Source of the DNA: Oscillibacter sp.
Lineage (GTDB): Bacteria > Bacillota > Clostridia > Oscillospirales > Oscillospiraceae
Assembly (NCBI GenBank): GCA_017447005.1
Contig: JAFSOM010000198.1
Coordinates: forward strand, 1 to 11,318
Direction: 5' to 3'
Length of the DNA stretch: 11,318 nt
The position numbers were made by a program, and so were the translations under genes. This document shows positions 1 through 5,720 of this stretch, in pieces (within the stretch, counting starts at the first letter, position 1; each line of letters begins with the position of its first letter). Under the pieces are notes generated by a model. That model searched no databases. It worked only from the letters and a program-made list of their open reading frames with translations, and was not told where the DNA came from.

Positions 1-1
1 C

Positions 2-259
2 GTCATTGAAATCGACATCGCGCCGAAGGGCTGTTCCAAGGGTAAAGGCGTCGAGTTCCTGCGCGATTACATGAAACACAAGTGGGGCGACATCACGCTT
101 TACGGTATCGGCGATTCCGTGAACGATTTGCCCTTGATTGAAGCGTCGGACGTGTCCTATACGTTCCCCTACGCGCCGGAATCCTTGCAGAAACGCGCCA
201 CGCTCGTTGTGCCCACGATTGTCGACGCGCTGGAAGACAGCATGAAGCGCGAGGCGTAA
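2..259 (+). CDS. Cof-type HAD-IIB phosphatase, C-terminal fragment
   Basis: This is the last 85 residues of a haloacid-dehalogenase-like hydrolase; the 5' part lies outside the window. The reading frame is open from base 2. It shows the Cof-family C-terminal pattern: a conserved lysine context (APKGCSKGKGVEFL), then motif IV GDSVNDLPLIEAS, whose two aspartates bind the catalytic Mg2+. The family dephosphorylates small cytoplasmic phosphates such as sugar phosphates or flavin precursors; the substrate cannot be read here. The stop is one base before the next ATG, so the two genes are probably co-transcribed. The family assignment is secure, the substrate is not. Confidence 0.85.
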   Translation, partial: VIEIDIAPKGCSKGKGVEFLRDYMKHKWGDITLYGIGDSVNDLPLIEASDVSYTFPYAPESLQKRATLVVPTIVDALEDSMKREA

Positions 260-260
260 G

Positions 261-488
261 ATGGGCGAAAACAAGAAGCGGAAAAAACTCGAACGTCTGG
301 AAAGTGAACTTGAAGACGTTCAGGAAATCGCGGAAGACGAACGCGATAAAGAGGACAAACACAACGAAAAGGCCAAGCATCAGGCAAAAAAGGCAAAAGC
401 GCACCGTAAAAAAGCCGAAGCGCTTGATGCGTATGCCGAAGTGTTACAGGACGATATACGGAGACTGAAGGAAAAACTCCCAGACTGA
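261..488 (+). CDS. Small charged coiled-coil protein, unknown function
   Basis: A 75-residue protein made almost entirely of Lys, Glu, Asp, Ala and Arg, with a few hydrophobic residues spaced as in heptads (LERLESELEDVQEI, then YAEVLQDDIRRLKEKL). This predicts one long, soluble helix or coiled coil. There is no signal peptide, membrane segment or cysteine. It starts one base after the stop of the HAD gene, so translational coupling is likely, and no clear Shine-Dalgarno site is needed. I do not recognise a family. The tight coupling and biased composition support a real gene, but low-complexity sequence of this kind can also be an open frame by chance. Confidence 0.6.
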   Translation: MGENKKRKKLERLESELEDVQEIAEDERDKEDKHNEKAKHQAKKAKAHRKKAEALDAYAEVLQDDIRRLKEKLPD

Positions 489-518
489 ATATAGATATTT
501 TTAGGAGGAACGACGCCC

Positions 519-2009
519 ATGAGTCAGGCATTGCGGGACGCGAGACGGTACGAGGAGGCGCGGGAGGCTTTGATTCCCCGCGAGGCGCGGCCCGCGTTTC
601 ATCTTTCGGCGCGTGTGGGTTGGCTCAACGACCCGAACGGCTTTTCATGGTACAAGGGACAGTATCATCTGTTCTATCAGTATCACCCCTACGATTCCCA
701 CTGGGGGCCTATGCACTGGGGCCATGCCGTCACAAGCGATTTGCTCCGCTGGAACTATCTCCCGGCGGCGCTGGCCCCCGACAGACCCTCCGACCGCGAC
801 GGTTGCTTTTCCGGTACGGCCTTGGCCCTTCCCGACGGACGCCACCTCTTAATGTACACCGGAAACGCGAAGGAGTACACGGAGACGGGCGAAGTGCGCG
901 AAGTGCAGACGCAGAATTTAGCGTTCGGCGACGGCATGGACTATACGAAGTTCGAGCGCAACCCGGTTATCACGGCGGCGGATTTGCCGGAGGGCGGAAG
1001 CCGTTTCGCGTTCCGCGACCCCAAAATCTGGCGCGCCCCCGACGGCTCTTACCGCGCACTGATTGCCAATAAGGACGCCACGCAGGGCGGACAAATGTTG
1101 CTCTACCGGAGCGCGGATTTGGCGAACTGGGAATTAGTCCGGGCGCTGGCGGAGAATCATAACCGCATAGGCAATATGTGGGAGTGCCCCGACTTCTTTG
1201 AGCTGGACGGAAAATATGTCATGCTGGGCAGTTCGCAGGATATGTTGCCGAAGGATTTGGAGTACCATAACGGCAACGGGACGTTCTATTTTCTGGGCGA
1301 CTACGACCCGGATACGGATACCTTTACCGAGGAATGCGACCACGCCATTGACTACGGCATTGACTTCTACGCGCCGCAGACGATTCTTTCCCCCGACGGA
1401 CGCCGTATCATGATAGGCTGGATGCAAAATTGGGATACGTGCAATCTGCACGTGAAGTCCACCCCGTGGTTCGGACAGATGACCATTCCGCGGGAATTGA
1501 GCGTGAAAAACGGCGTACTCTACCAGACGCCCATCCGGGAACTCGAACGCCTCCGCCGCGATGAGGTCACGTATGACGATGTGACCGTTGAGGACGGGGA
1601 AATCTTCCTCCCGGGCGTCGCGGGGCGGTTAGTCGATTTGGAAGTCACGGTGGAGCCGGACGCCGATTCGCCCGTCTACAGCCGTTTCGCGCTACGGTTC
1701 GCCAAGAACGAGAATTTCCGTAGCGCGGTGAGTTTCCGTCCGCACGAGGCGACGCTGAAAGTAGACCGTAAGTTTTCCGGTTCGCGCCGGGCGATTATCC
1801 ATCAGCGCCGGGCGTATGTGCCGCATAAGGACGGACGCATTAAACTGCGCCTGATTCTTGACCGTTACAGCGCGGAAGTGTTCGTGGACGACGGCGCCAA
1901 GGTCATGACGTTCACGATTAACACGGAACTGAACGCCGAGGGAATCTCTTTCTTTGCCGACGGGAAATTACATCTGAAAGTGAAGAAATACAGTCTTACC
2001 GAGGCGTAA
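519..2009 (+). CDS. Glycoside hydrolase family 32 (sucrose-6-phosphate hydrolase / beta-fructosidase)
   Basis: A 496-residue cytoplasmic GH32 enzyme that hydrolyses terminal beta-fructosides such as sucrose, sucrose-6-phosphate or short fructans. The three catalytic blocks are present: WLNDPNGF with nucleophile Asp38; FRDP at about 165-168, with the transition-state-stabilising Asp167; and WECPDFF with acid/base Glu222. The five-bladed propeller fills about residues 25-345, and a C-terminal beta-sandwich follows (SAEVFVDDG near residue 455). There is no signal peptide, which argues for an imported or phosphorylated substrate. AGGAGG at 503-508 lies 10 bases before the ATG and fixes the start. 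No transporter or regulator of sucrose uptake is visible nearby, so I give no scrB/sacA symbol. A hairpin at 2013-2046 follows the stop. Confidence 0.93.
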   Translation: MSQALRDARRYEEAREALIPREARPAFHLSARVGWLNDPNGFSWYKGQYHLFYQYHPYDSHWGPMHWGHAVTSDLLRWNYLPAALAPDRPSDRDGCFSGTALALPDGRHLLMYTGNAKEYTETGEVREVQTQNLAFGDGMDYTKFERNPVITAADLPEGGSRFAFRDPKIWRAPDGSYRALIANKDATQGGQMLLYRSADLANWELVRALAENHNRIGNMWECPDFFELDGKYVMLGSSQDMLPKDLEYHNGNGTFYFLGDYDPDTDTFTEECDHAIDYGIDFYAPQTILSPDGRRIMIGWMQNWDTCNLHVKSTPWFGQMTIPRELSVKNGVLYQTPIRELERLRRDEVTYDDVTVEDGEIFLPGVAGRLVDLEVTVEPDADSPVYSRFALRFAKNENFRSAVSFRPHEATLKVDRKFSGSRRAIIHQRRAYVPHKDGRIKLRLILDRYSAEVFVDDGAKVMTFTINTELNAEGISFFADGKLHLKVKKYSLTEA

Positions 2010-2046
2010 AAAAACGCGGGCCGGGGTATGAATCCCGGTCCGTGTT
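2008..2046 (-). terminator. Rho-independent terminator between convergent genes
   Basis: A 13-bp stem (2013-2025 with 2034-2046, two G-T wobbles, 8-nt loop). Read on the minus strand it runs into seven T residues, a strong intrinsic terminator for the nuclease-like gene that ends at 2061. Read on the plus strand it lies 3 bases after the GH32 stop but has a poor T tract, so it would end GH32 transcripts less efficiently. Confidence 0.8.
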
Positions 2047-2060
2047 CTAATGCTACAAAA

Positions 2061-2840
2061 TCAATAGCAGATAACATCCGTTTCGACGGCGCGGATAATG
2101 TGAGCAGGAATTTGGGAGACATCCAGCGTATAAACCGTGTTGAGACGAGGATTAAAAATTCCCAGTCTGTCAATGCCCTGAAATTCTGGCTTTTCGGAGT
2201 GCTGTCCCATAATCCAGTACATCAGCAGTTGAAGGGTGTGCTTATTGGTCGGCTTTGCTTTGGAGACCTTGAAATCCCACAAAGTATCGTTTGTCAGGAA
2301 ATCGCCGTCGCCCGAATCCACAGTAGCCGTATATCCGTTTTCCTCAAACGTAAAGCCGTCTTTGGTAATAGGGCCATACGCTTTCCAGAAATCGAGACTG
2401 CGTTGAATCATAATGCGAATATTACGGACAGTGTCGGCGTCAGGATTCGTATCTTCCGCGCCCTTAGCCAGCATAGCCGCCATAGGGTTTCTAAAGCATA
2501 CGTCAAATGTGGTCATCTTACACGCGTTAATGATGGACGCGTCATCCGTTCCCCGAATGCCGTCGAGAAATTTTCGGGCGACCTTTTCCGTGTTGGAACC
2601 GGTGAGCATAGACGCGCTTTTCGCGCCGCGAATGGAGATGGAAAACGCGTCCTCAATATCCGCGCCCATTAAATATCGCGTCAGATAATCAACGGCCATA
2701 CCTACGACAGAAGCGTGAATATTTTCCTCTTCGGCCAACTTCCGCCCGTCATCGATGACCCTTGCGGTAAATTGCGACGGCTTGATATAGCCGCCTCTGG
2801 GTTGTTTGATTTCATTAATTCTTTGTGTAACGGTACTCAT
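2061..2840 (-). CDS. Orphan RecB/Cas4-like PD-(D/E)XK nuclease-family protein
   Basis: A 259-residue soluble protein with no name I recognise. The C-terminal third carries a RecB-type nuclease signature. Residues 176-191 contain GDGDFLTNDTLWDFK, giving Asp180 about nine residues before the D-x-K pair Asp189/Lys191, followed by QLLMY (204-208), the QxxxY motif of RecB, AddB and Cas4 nucleases. Unlike Cas4 it lacks a four-cysteine iron-sulfur cluster; only Cys107, Cys115 and Cys258 are present. The N-terminal half is helical and unassigned. The start is set by AAAGGAG six bases upstream of the ATG; an in-frame extension to 2969 would run through two hairpins and has no ribosome site. The gene diverges from the type I-C operon, so a role in defence or DNA processing is plausible but is inference. 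The nuclease fold is likely from the motifs, the substrate unknown. Confidence 0.75.
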   Translation of the reverse strand: MSTVTQRINEIKQPRGGYIKPSQFTARVIDDGRKLAEEENIHASVVGMAVDYLTRYLMGADIEDAFSISIRGAKSASMLTGSNTEKVARKFLDGIRGTDDASIINACKMTTFDVCFRNPMAAMLAKGAEDTNPDADTVRNIRIMIQRSLDFWKAYGPITKDGFTFEENGYTATVDSGDGDFLTNDTLWDFKVSKAKPTNKHTLQLLMYWIMGQHSEKPEFQGIDRLGIFNPRLNTVYTLDVSQIPAHIIRAVETDVICY

Positions 2841-2881
2841 AGGTTCTCCTTTCTTCTTTTCAGGATACGCCGCCGACGGCA

Positions 2882-2945
2882 TTTCTGACAGGGCGTCCAG
2901 CGGGGAATGAAACCGCCCATTCCCCCGGACTGCCGCTGTCAGAAA
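2882..2945 (-). other. Long nested stem-loop in the nuclease-gene leader
   Basis: TTTCTGACAG (2882-2891) pairs perfectly with CTGTCAGAAA (2936-2945). Inside, GGGGAATG (2902-2909) pairs with CATTCCCC (2918-2925) around an 8-nt loop, and the linkers GGCGTCC/GGACTGCC can pair with one bulged base. The whole forms one extended hairpin of about 64 nt, ending 31 bases upstream of the minus-strand ribosome site. No T tract follows, so it is not a simple terminator. It may be a leader structure or a protein-binding site; the function is unknown. Confidence 0.6.
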
Positions 2946-2951
2946 CACAAA

Positions 2952-2985
2952 AGGCGGCGTTGAGCGCAATAACTCAACACCGCCT
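2952..2985 (-). terminator. Possible terminator/attenuator hairpin upstream of the nuclease-like gene
   Basis: A 13-bp stem (2952-2964 with 2973-2985, one G-T wobble) around an 8-nt loop. On the minus strand it is followed by TTTTGTGTTT, a usable though interrupted T tract. No gene lies upstream on that strand, so it may attenuate the leader of the nuclease-like gene or block antisense transcription leaving the cas3 promoter area. On the plus strand it is followed by A residues and would not terminate. Confidence 0.5.
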
Positions 2986-3033
2986 AAAAAAATCTAAGCG
3001 TCGCCTGTAAAGCCTATAATACCCCTACCGGAA

Positions 3034-3061
3034 TTGTAAAAACACGGAAAAAGGGTATAAT
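3034..3061 (+). promoter_or_regulatory. Predicted sigma-70-type promoter for cas3
   Basis: A -35-like TTGTAA (3034-3039), a 16-bp spacer and a perfect -10 TATAAT (3056-3061) put the start near 3068, giving a leader of about 190 nt before cas3. A second TATAAT at 3015-3020 has no matching -35. The minus strand of the same area has TATTAT, a possible weak divergent promoter for the nuclease-like gene. The remaining bases between 2841 and 3258 hold the hairpins listed separately and no convincing gene. Confidence 0.6.
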
Positions 3062-3072
3062 AAGCCTACGGC

Positions 3073-3150
3073 GCGGACTTTCGTCCGCTGTGTCGAGTGG
3101 TACCTGCACTCCGCATAAGGCTGAAAAGTGTTGGTAGCGCTTTTCGGCCT
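3073..3150 (+). other. Three consecutive hairpins in the cas3 leader
   Basis: Three stems lie between the predicted promoter and cas3: GCGGAC/GTCCGC (3073-3088, 4-nt loop), GAGTG/CACTC (3095-3111), and a 13-bp stem with two wobbles (3118-3130 with 3138-3150, 7-nt loop). None is followed by a T tract. They could stabilise the transcript or take part in post-transcriptional control of cas3. The match to any known riboswitch class is poor. Confidence 0.45.
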
Positions 3151-3258
3151 GCCGCTTATCTTCCGTGTTTCCTGACGACGGTATACCACGCGATTTTCCA
3201 TTTTACAAGTCTTTTCGAGAAATTTTTTCAAAGTATGCGCTTGAAAGAAAGGGCGGGA

Positions 3259-5472
3259 ATGATGATGGAATATTACGCGCATATGGACGGGAACAGAACG
3301 CAGACCGTAAAAGAGCACATAGAAGCCGTTTCTCAACGGTGCGGGGAATTTGCCAAGGCGTTCGGCGCGGAAAAACAGGGCGCGTGGATTGGTCTTGCCC
3401 ATGACATTGGAAAATGTTCCGCGGCGTTTCAAAAACGTCTGCAAGGCGATAAAAGGATGGTAGACCATTCCACGGCGGGAGCGGTCGAATGTCTGAAAGC
3501 GGACAAGTACGCGGTTTGGGCGGCGGAATGCGTCGCGGGACATCACAGCGGGCTGTTGGATGTGGGAAACTACAGGGACGAGGAAAAGGCGACGTTATGG
3601 GGACGATTGAGCAAGGAGCGGAAAGGAAAAATCCCAAACTATCAATCGCCTGTGACATTGCTCCCCGCTCCGCCGTCTCCGTCATGCGGAACGGACGCGC
3701 TGTCATGGTCTTTTTACATCCGAATGCTCTACTCCTGCCTGACAGACGCGGATTTTCTGGACACGGAAGACTTTATGTCCGCCGGAAGCGTCCGACGGGA
3801 TAGCGGCGAGCCGCTGTCCGTCTTGTTGGAGCGCCTCATGGAAAAGAAAGTCCGTCCATGGCTGGAAGCGGCGGATTCTCCGAGTCCGTCCCTCTCCCGG
3901 CGGCGGGTCGAGATTCGCCAAAAACGTTGTGATATTCTCCGAACCTGTCTGGAAGCCGGAGAAAATCCTCGCGGCCTCTATACGCTGACCGTTCCGACTG
4001 GCGGCGGAAAAACAACTTCTTCCATGGCGTTCGCCCTCCGACACGCCTTGACGCACGGCATGAGGCGGGTCATTTATGTGATTCCCTATACCTCTATTAT
4101 CGAACAGACAGCGAAGACTTTTCGGGACATTTTCGGTTCGGAAAACGTGCTGGAACATCACTCTGGCGCAGTCCATGAGCGCATATCAGGCGGGAGAACG
4201 GAGAAAGAGGACTACTGCGAAGACCCTCAGGAAACGCGGGCCGCCCTAGCGACGGAAAACTGGGACGCGCCGATTATCGTCACGACAGCGGTGCAGTTCT
4301 ATGAATCCATGTACGCCAATCGCCCCGCCAAATGCCGGAAACTTCACAATATCGCCAACAGCGTGATTATTTTCGATGAGGCGCAGACTTTGCCAACGCC
4401 TCATCTTCTGCCCTGCGTGGCGGCTATGGCGAATCTGGTCAAACAGTTTCAGGCAACCGCCGTCCTATGCACGGCCACGCAACCCGCTTTGGACGGCATT
4501 TTCCGGGAATACGGCGTCGAGCCGAAAGAATTGTGTCCCGACGCCGAGGCGCTCTATGAACAGTTCCGCCGGGTCACGTTCCAAAACGCCGGAACGCTGG
4601 ACGCGGAGAAACTCGCTGAAAATCTTCGGACGTTTTCTCAGGCGCTTTGTATCGTCAACAGTCGGAGAGCGGCGCAGGAGGTTTATCAAAAACTGCCGGA
4701 AGAGGGACGCTATCACCTCTCTACCCTTATGTACCCCGCTCATCGGCGGGCGGTATTGGACGAAATCAAGCGGCGCTTGTCGGAAGGCCTGCCCTGCCGG
4801 GTCGTTTCCACTTCGCTGATTGAGGCGGGCGTAGATGTGGATTTTCCGGCGGTCTGGCGGGAAATGGCGGGACTGGATTCCATTTTGCAAGCGGCGGGAC
4901 GGTGTAACCGGGAGGGAGGCCGGAGCGCGGAGGAAAGCGTTGTGACCGTGTTCGAGGGCGTGTCCCGAACGCCGGAAATACTGAAAAAGAATATCGGCGC
5001 GGCGCGTGAAGTTCTGGGAAACGGCGCGTGTCCGGACGCCCCGGAGACAGTCGCCAAATACTTTCAATCTTACTTGGATTTCGCCGGACGGGACGAACTG
5101 GACAAGACGCCCGTCGGTATGCGGATTGTGAAGGCGTTCCGGGAGGGATTCGAGGGACGTTCCCTGCCCTTCCGAACCGTAGCGGAGAACTTTCATATGA
5201 TTGACAGTCCCACGAGAACCGTCTATATCCCGCAAGGGGACGGGGAAAAACTTCTGGAACAGCTTCACTTCGCGGGGCCGTCCCGCTCCCTATACCGCAA
5301 ACTGGGACAGTACGCGGTCAACGTCTATGAGCGCCAGTACAAGGAACTGCTCGACGCCGGGAGCGTTGAGGCGCTGGACGACGACAGCGCGGTATTGCGG
5401 GACGAGACGAAATACAGCGAAGAAACGGGATTATCCATAGACGCGGGAGACCTGCGGTTTTTGGAGCTTTGA
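3259..5472 (+). CDS. cas3: Cas3 HD nuclease-helicase, type I-C
   Basis: A 737-residue effector that Cascade recruits to R-loops, where it nicks and unwinds target DNA 3'-5'. Residues 1-200 form the HD nuclease: His20, the His48-Asp49 pair in AHDIGK, His70, and His95-His96 in AGHHSG bind metal. The superfamily-2 helicase follows, with Walker A TGGGKT (Lys251), motif II DEAQ (373-376), motif III TAT (405-407), and motifs V-VI from STSLIEAGVDVDFP to QAAGRCNREGG (518-554). DEAQ in place of DEAH is usual in I-C Cas3. The start is taken at the first of three in-frame ATGs (3259, 3262, 3265) behind an AAAGGGCGGG stretch. A GTG at 3097 would add 54 residues with no Cas3 similarity, across the leader hairpins. 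It has its own promoter, apart from the cas5c operon. Confidence 0.95.
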   Translation: MMMEYYAHMDGNRTQTVKEHIEAVSQRCGEFAKAFGAEKQGAWIGLAHDIGKCSAAFQKRLQGDKRMVDHSTAGAVECLKADKYAVWAAECVAGHHSGLLDVGNYRDEEKATLWGRLSKERKGKIPNYQSPVTLLPAPPSPSCGTDALSWSFYIRMLYSCLTDADFLDTEDFMSAGSVRRDSGEPLSVLLERLMEKKVRPWLEAADSPSPSLSRRRVEIRQKRCDILRTCLEAGENPRGLYTLTVPTGGGKTTSSMAFALRHALTHGMRRVIYVIPYTSIIEQTAKTFRDIFGSENVLEHHSGAVHERISGGRTEKEDYCEDPQETRAALATENWDAPIIVTTAVQFYESMYANRPAKCRKLHNIANSVIIFDEAQTLPTPHLLPCVAAMANLVKQFQATAVLCTATQPALDGIFREYGVEPKELCPDAEALYEQFRRVTFQNAGTLDAEKLAENLRTFSQALCIVNSRRAAQEVYQKLPEEGRYHLSTLMYPAHRRAVLDEIKRRLSEGLPCRVVSTSLIEAGVDVDFPAVWREMAGLDSILQAAGRCNREGGRSAEESVVTVFEGVSRTPEILKKNIGAAREVLGNGACPDAPETVAKYFQSYLDFAGRDELDKTPVGMRIVKAFREGFEGRSLPFRTVAENFHMIDSPTRTVYIPQGDGEKLLEQLHFAGPSRSLYRKLGQYAVNVYERQYKELLDAGSVEALDDDSAVLRDETKYSEETGLSIDAGDLRFLEL

Positions 5473-5475
5473 TAA

Positions 5476-5520
5476 AACGCAAGCGGGACAAGGTATCAAA
5501 AACCTTGCCCCGCTTGCGTT
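5476..5520 (-). terminator. Terminator hairpin shared by the CRISPR-like RNA and cas3
   Basis: A 12-bp stem plus a further 5 bp after a single A-C mismatch (5476-5493 with 5503-5520), with a 9-nt loop. On the minus strand it is followed by GCGTTTTATC and would end the CRISPR-like RNA just after its spacer-like part. On the plus strand it lies 3 bases after the cas3 stop without a clear T tract, so cas3 transcripts may partly read through, giving antisense to that RNA. Confidence 0.75.
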
Positions 5521-5541
5521 GCCTGAAAAATGATATACTCT

Positions 5542-5568
5542 GTTTCAACCCACAGGCATTCGCCTGAC
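5542..5568 (-). repeat. Degenerate CRISPR repeat (psi-repeat)
   Basis: 27 nt on the minus strand: GT, then a 5-bp stem CAGGC/GCCTG with loop GAAT, then TGGGTTGAAAC. The array repeat at 11283-11315 has the same plan: GT, an 8-bp stem with loop TCAC, then TGGGTTGAAAT. The 6-nt length difference is exactly three lost stem pairs, and the 11-nt 3' tag differs only in its last base. The stem bases themselves differ, as expected for structure-conserving drift. It should still be recognised by Cas5c, which cuts at the base of the stem. Confidence 0.85.
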
Positions 5569-5573
5569 ACCTT

Positions 5574-5592
5574 ATTATATCGTGCTTGTCAA
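5574..5592 (-). promoter_or_regulatory. Predicted promoter of the CRISPR-like RNA
   Basis: A perfect minus-strand -10 TATAAT (5574-5579) places the start 6-7 bases downstream at 5567-5568, the first base of the degenerate repeat. A TTGACA on the same strand (5587-5592) is only 7 bp away, too close to act as its -35, and nothing -35-like is found 16-18 bp away. The promoter may be weak or need an activator. Confidence 0.55.
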
Positions 5593-5611
5593 GACCGCAT
5601 TTTTGATTCAT

Positions 5612-5634
5612 CCAGAAAATTGATAAACTCTGAA
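5612..5634 (-). promoter_or_regulatory. Putative Cascade operator: protospacer plus TTC PAM
   Basis: On the minus strand, TTC (5634-5632) is followed by AGAGTTTATCAATTTTCTGG (5631-5612). The guide-like segment at 5522-5541 matches it at 17 of 20 positions, including 1-5 and 7-11 of the seed region; identity stops after position 20. TTC is the established type I-C PAM. The PAM side faces the cas5c promoter, 8 bp from its -35, so bound Cascade should hinder RNA polymerase. The PAM-distal side reaches the upstream region of the RNA's own promoter. Confidence 0.75.
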
Positions 5635-5642
5635 AAAATATC

Positions 5643-5671
5643 TTGACAAACATCCCCTCTTCTGCTATACT
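5643..5671 (+). promoter_or_regulatory. Strong promoter for cas5c-cas8c-cas7-cas4-cas1-cas2
   Basis: Consensus TTGACA (5643-5648), a 17-bp spacer and TATACT (5666-5671) predict a start near 5678 and a leader of about 43 nt. GGAG at 5708-5711 lies 9 bases before the cas5c ATG. It is the best-scoring promoter in the gap and makes the effector and adaptation genes independent of cas3. The putative Cascade operator lies just upstream. Confidence 0.85.
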
Positions 5672-5720
5672 CTACCTCATCAAGCCCAAACGACAGGGCA
5701 AATGAAAGGAGTGAGGAAAT

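Larger units (their letters stand above)
5476..5568 (-). ncRNA. CreR/CreA-like cas-regulating guide RNA (CRISPR-repeat mimic plus spacer-like segment)
   Basis: A stand-alone minus-strand unit in the cas3-cas5c gap: predicted start at about 5567-5568, degenerate CRISPR repeat (5542-5568), 20-nt spacer-like segment (5522-5541, AGAGTATATCATTTTTCAGG), then a terminator hairpin (5476-5520). The spacer-like segment matches a TTC-flanked site beside the cas5c promoter, with mismatches only at positions 6, 12 and 18. This is the design of CreR/CreA RNAs known from other CRISPR subtypes: Cascade loaded with such a short, partly matching guide binds and represses without provoking Cas3 cleavage. The inferred role is autorepression of the cas5c-cas2 operon, relieved when array crRNAs occupy Cascade. 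Assignment rests on sequence architecture only; expression is not shown. A CreTA toxin-antitoxin pair is a less likely alternative, since no toxin gene is seen. Confidence 0.8.

Noticed and set aside
2841..2969. N-terminal extension of the nuclease-like gene to 2969.
   Set aside because: It would translate two strong hairpins, while AAAGGAG directly precedes the ATG at 2840.
3095..3111. GTGGTACC in the cas3 leader resembles the T-box core of tRNA-sensing riboswitches.
   Set aside because: The predicted start is only about 30 bases upstream, leaving no room for a Stem I with a specifier loop, and no terminator/antiterminator pair follows.
3228..3250. TTC followed by AAAGTATG upstream of cas3, considered as a second target of the guide RNA.
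   Set aside because: Mismatches at seed positions 2, 8 and 9 and no further match make chance the better explanation.
5660..5675. The first eight bases of the guide-like segment (AGAGTATA) also occur on the minus strand over the -10 box of the cas5c promoter.
   Set aside because: The flank is GGT, not TTC, and identity breaks down after base 8 apart from two scattered bases, so it is probably the shared TATACTCT of a promoter-like sequence rather than a second target.
5572..5720. A CreT-like small toxin RNA or mini-ORF between the repeat mimic and cas5c.
   Set aside because: The only promoter found downstream of the operator leads straight into cas5c, and no separate small gene with a ribosome site and stop is evident, so regulation of cas genes fits better than a toxin-antitoxin pair.
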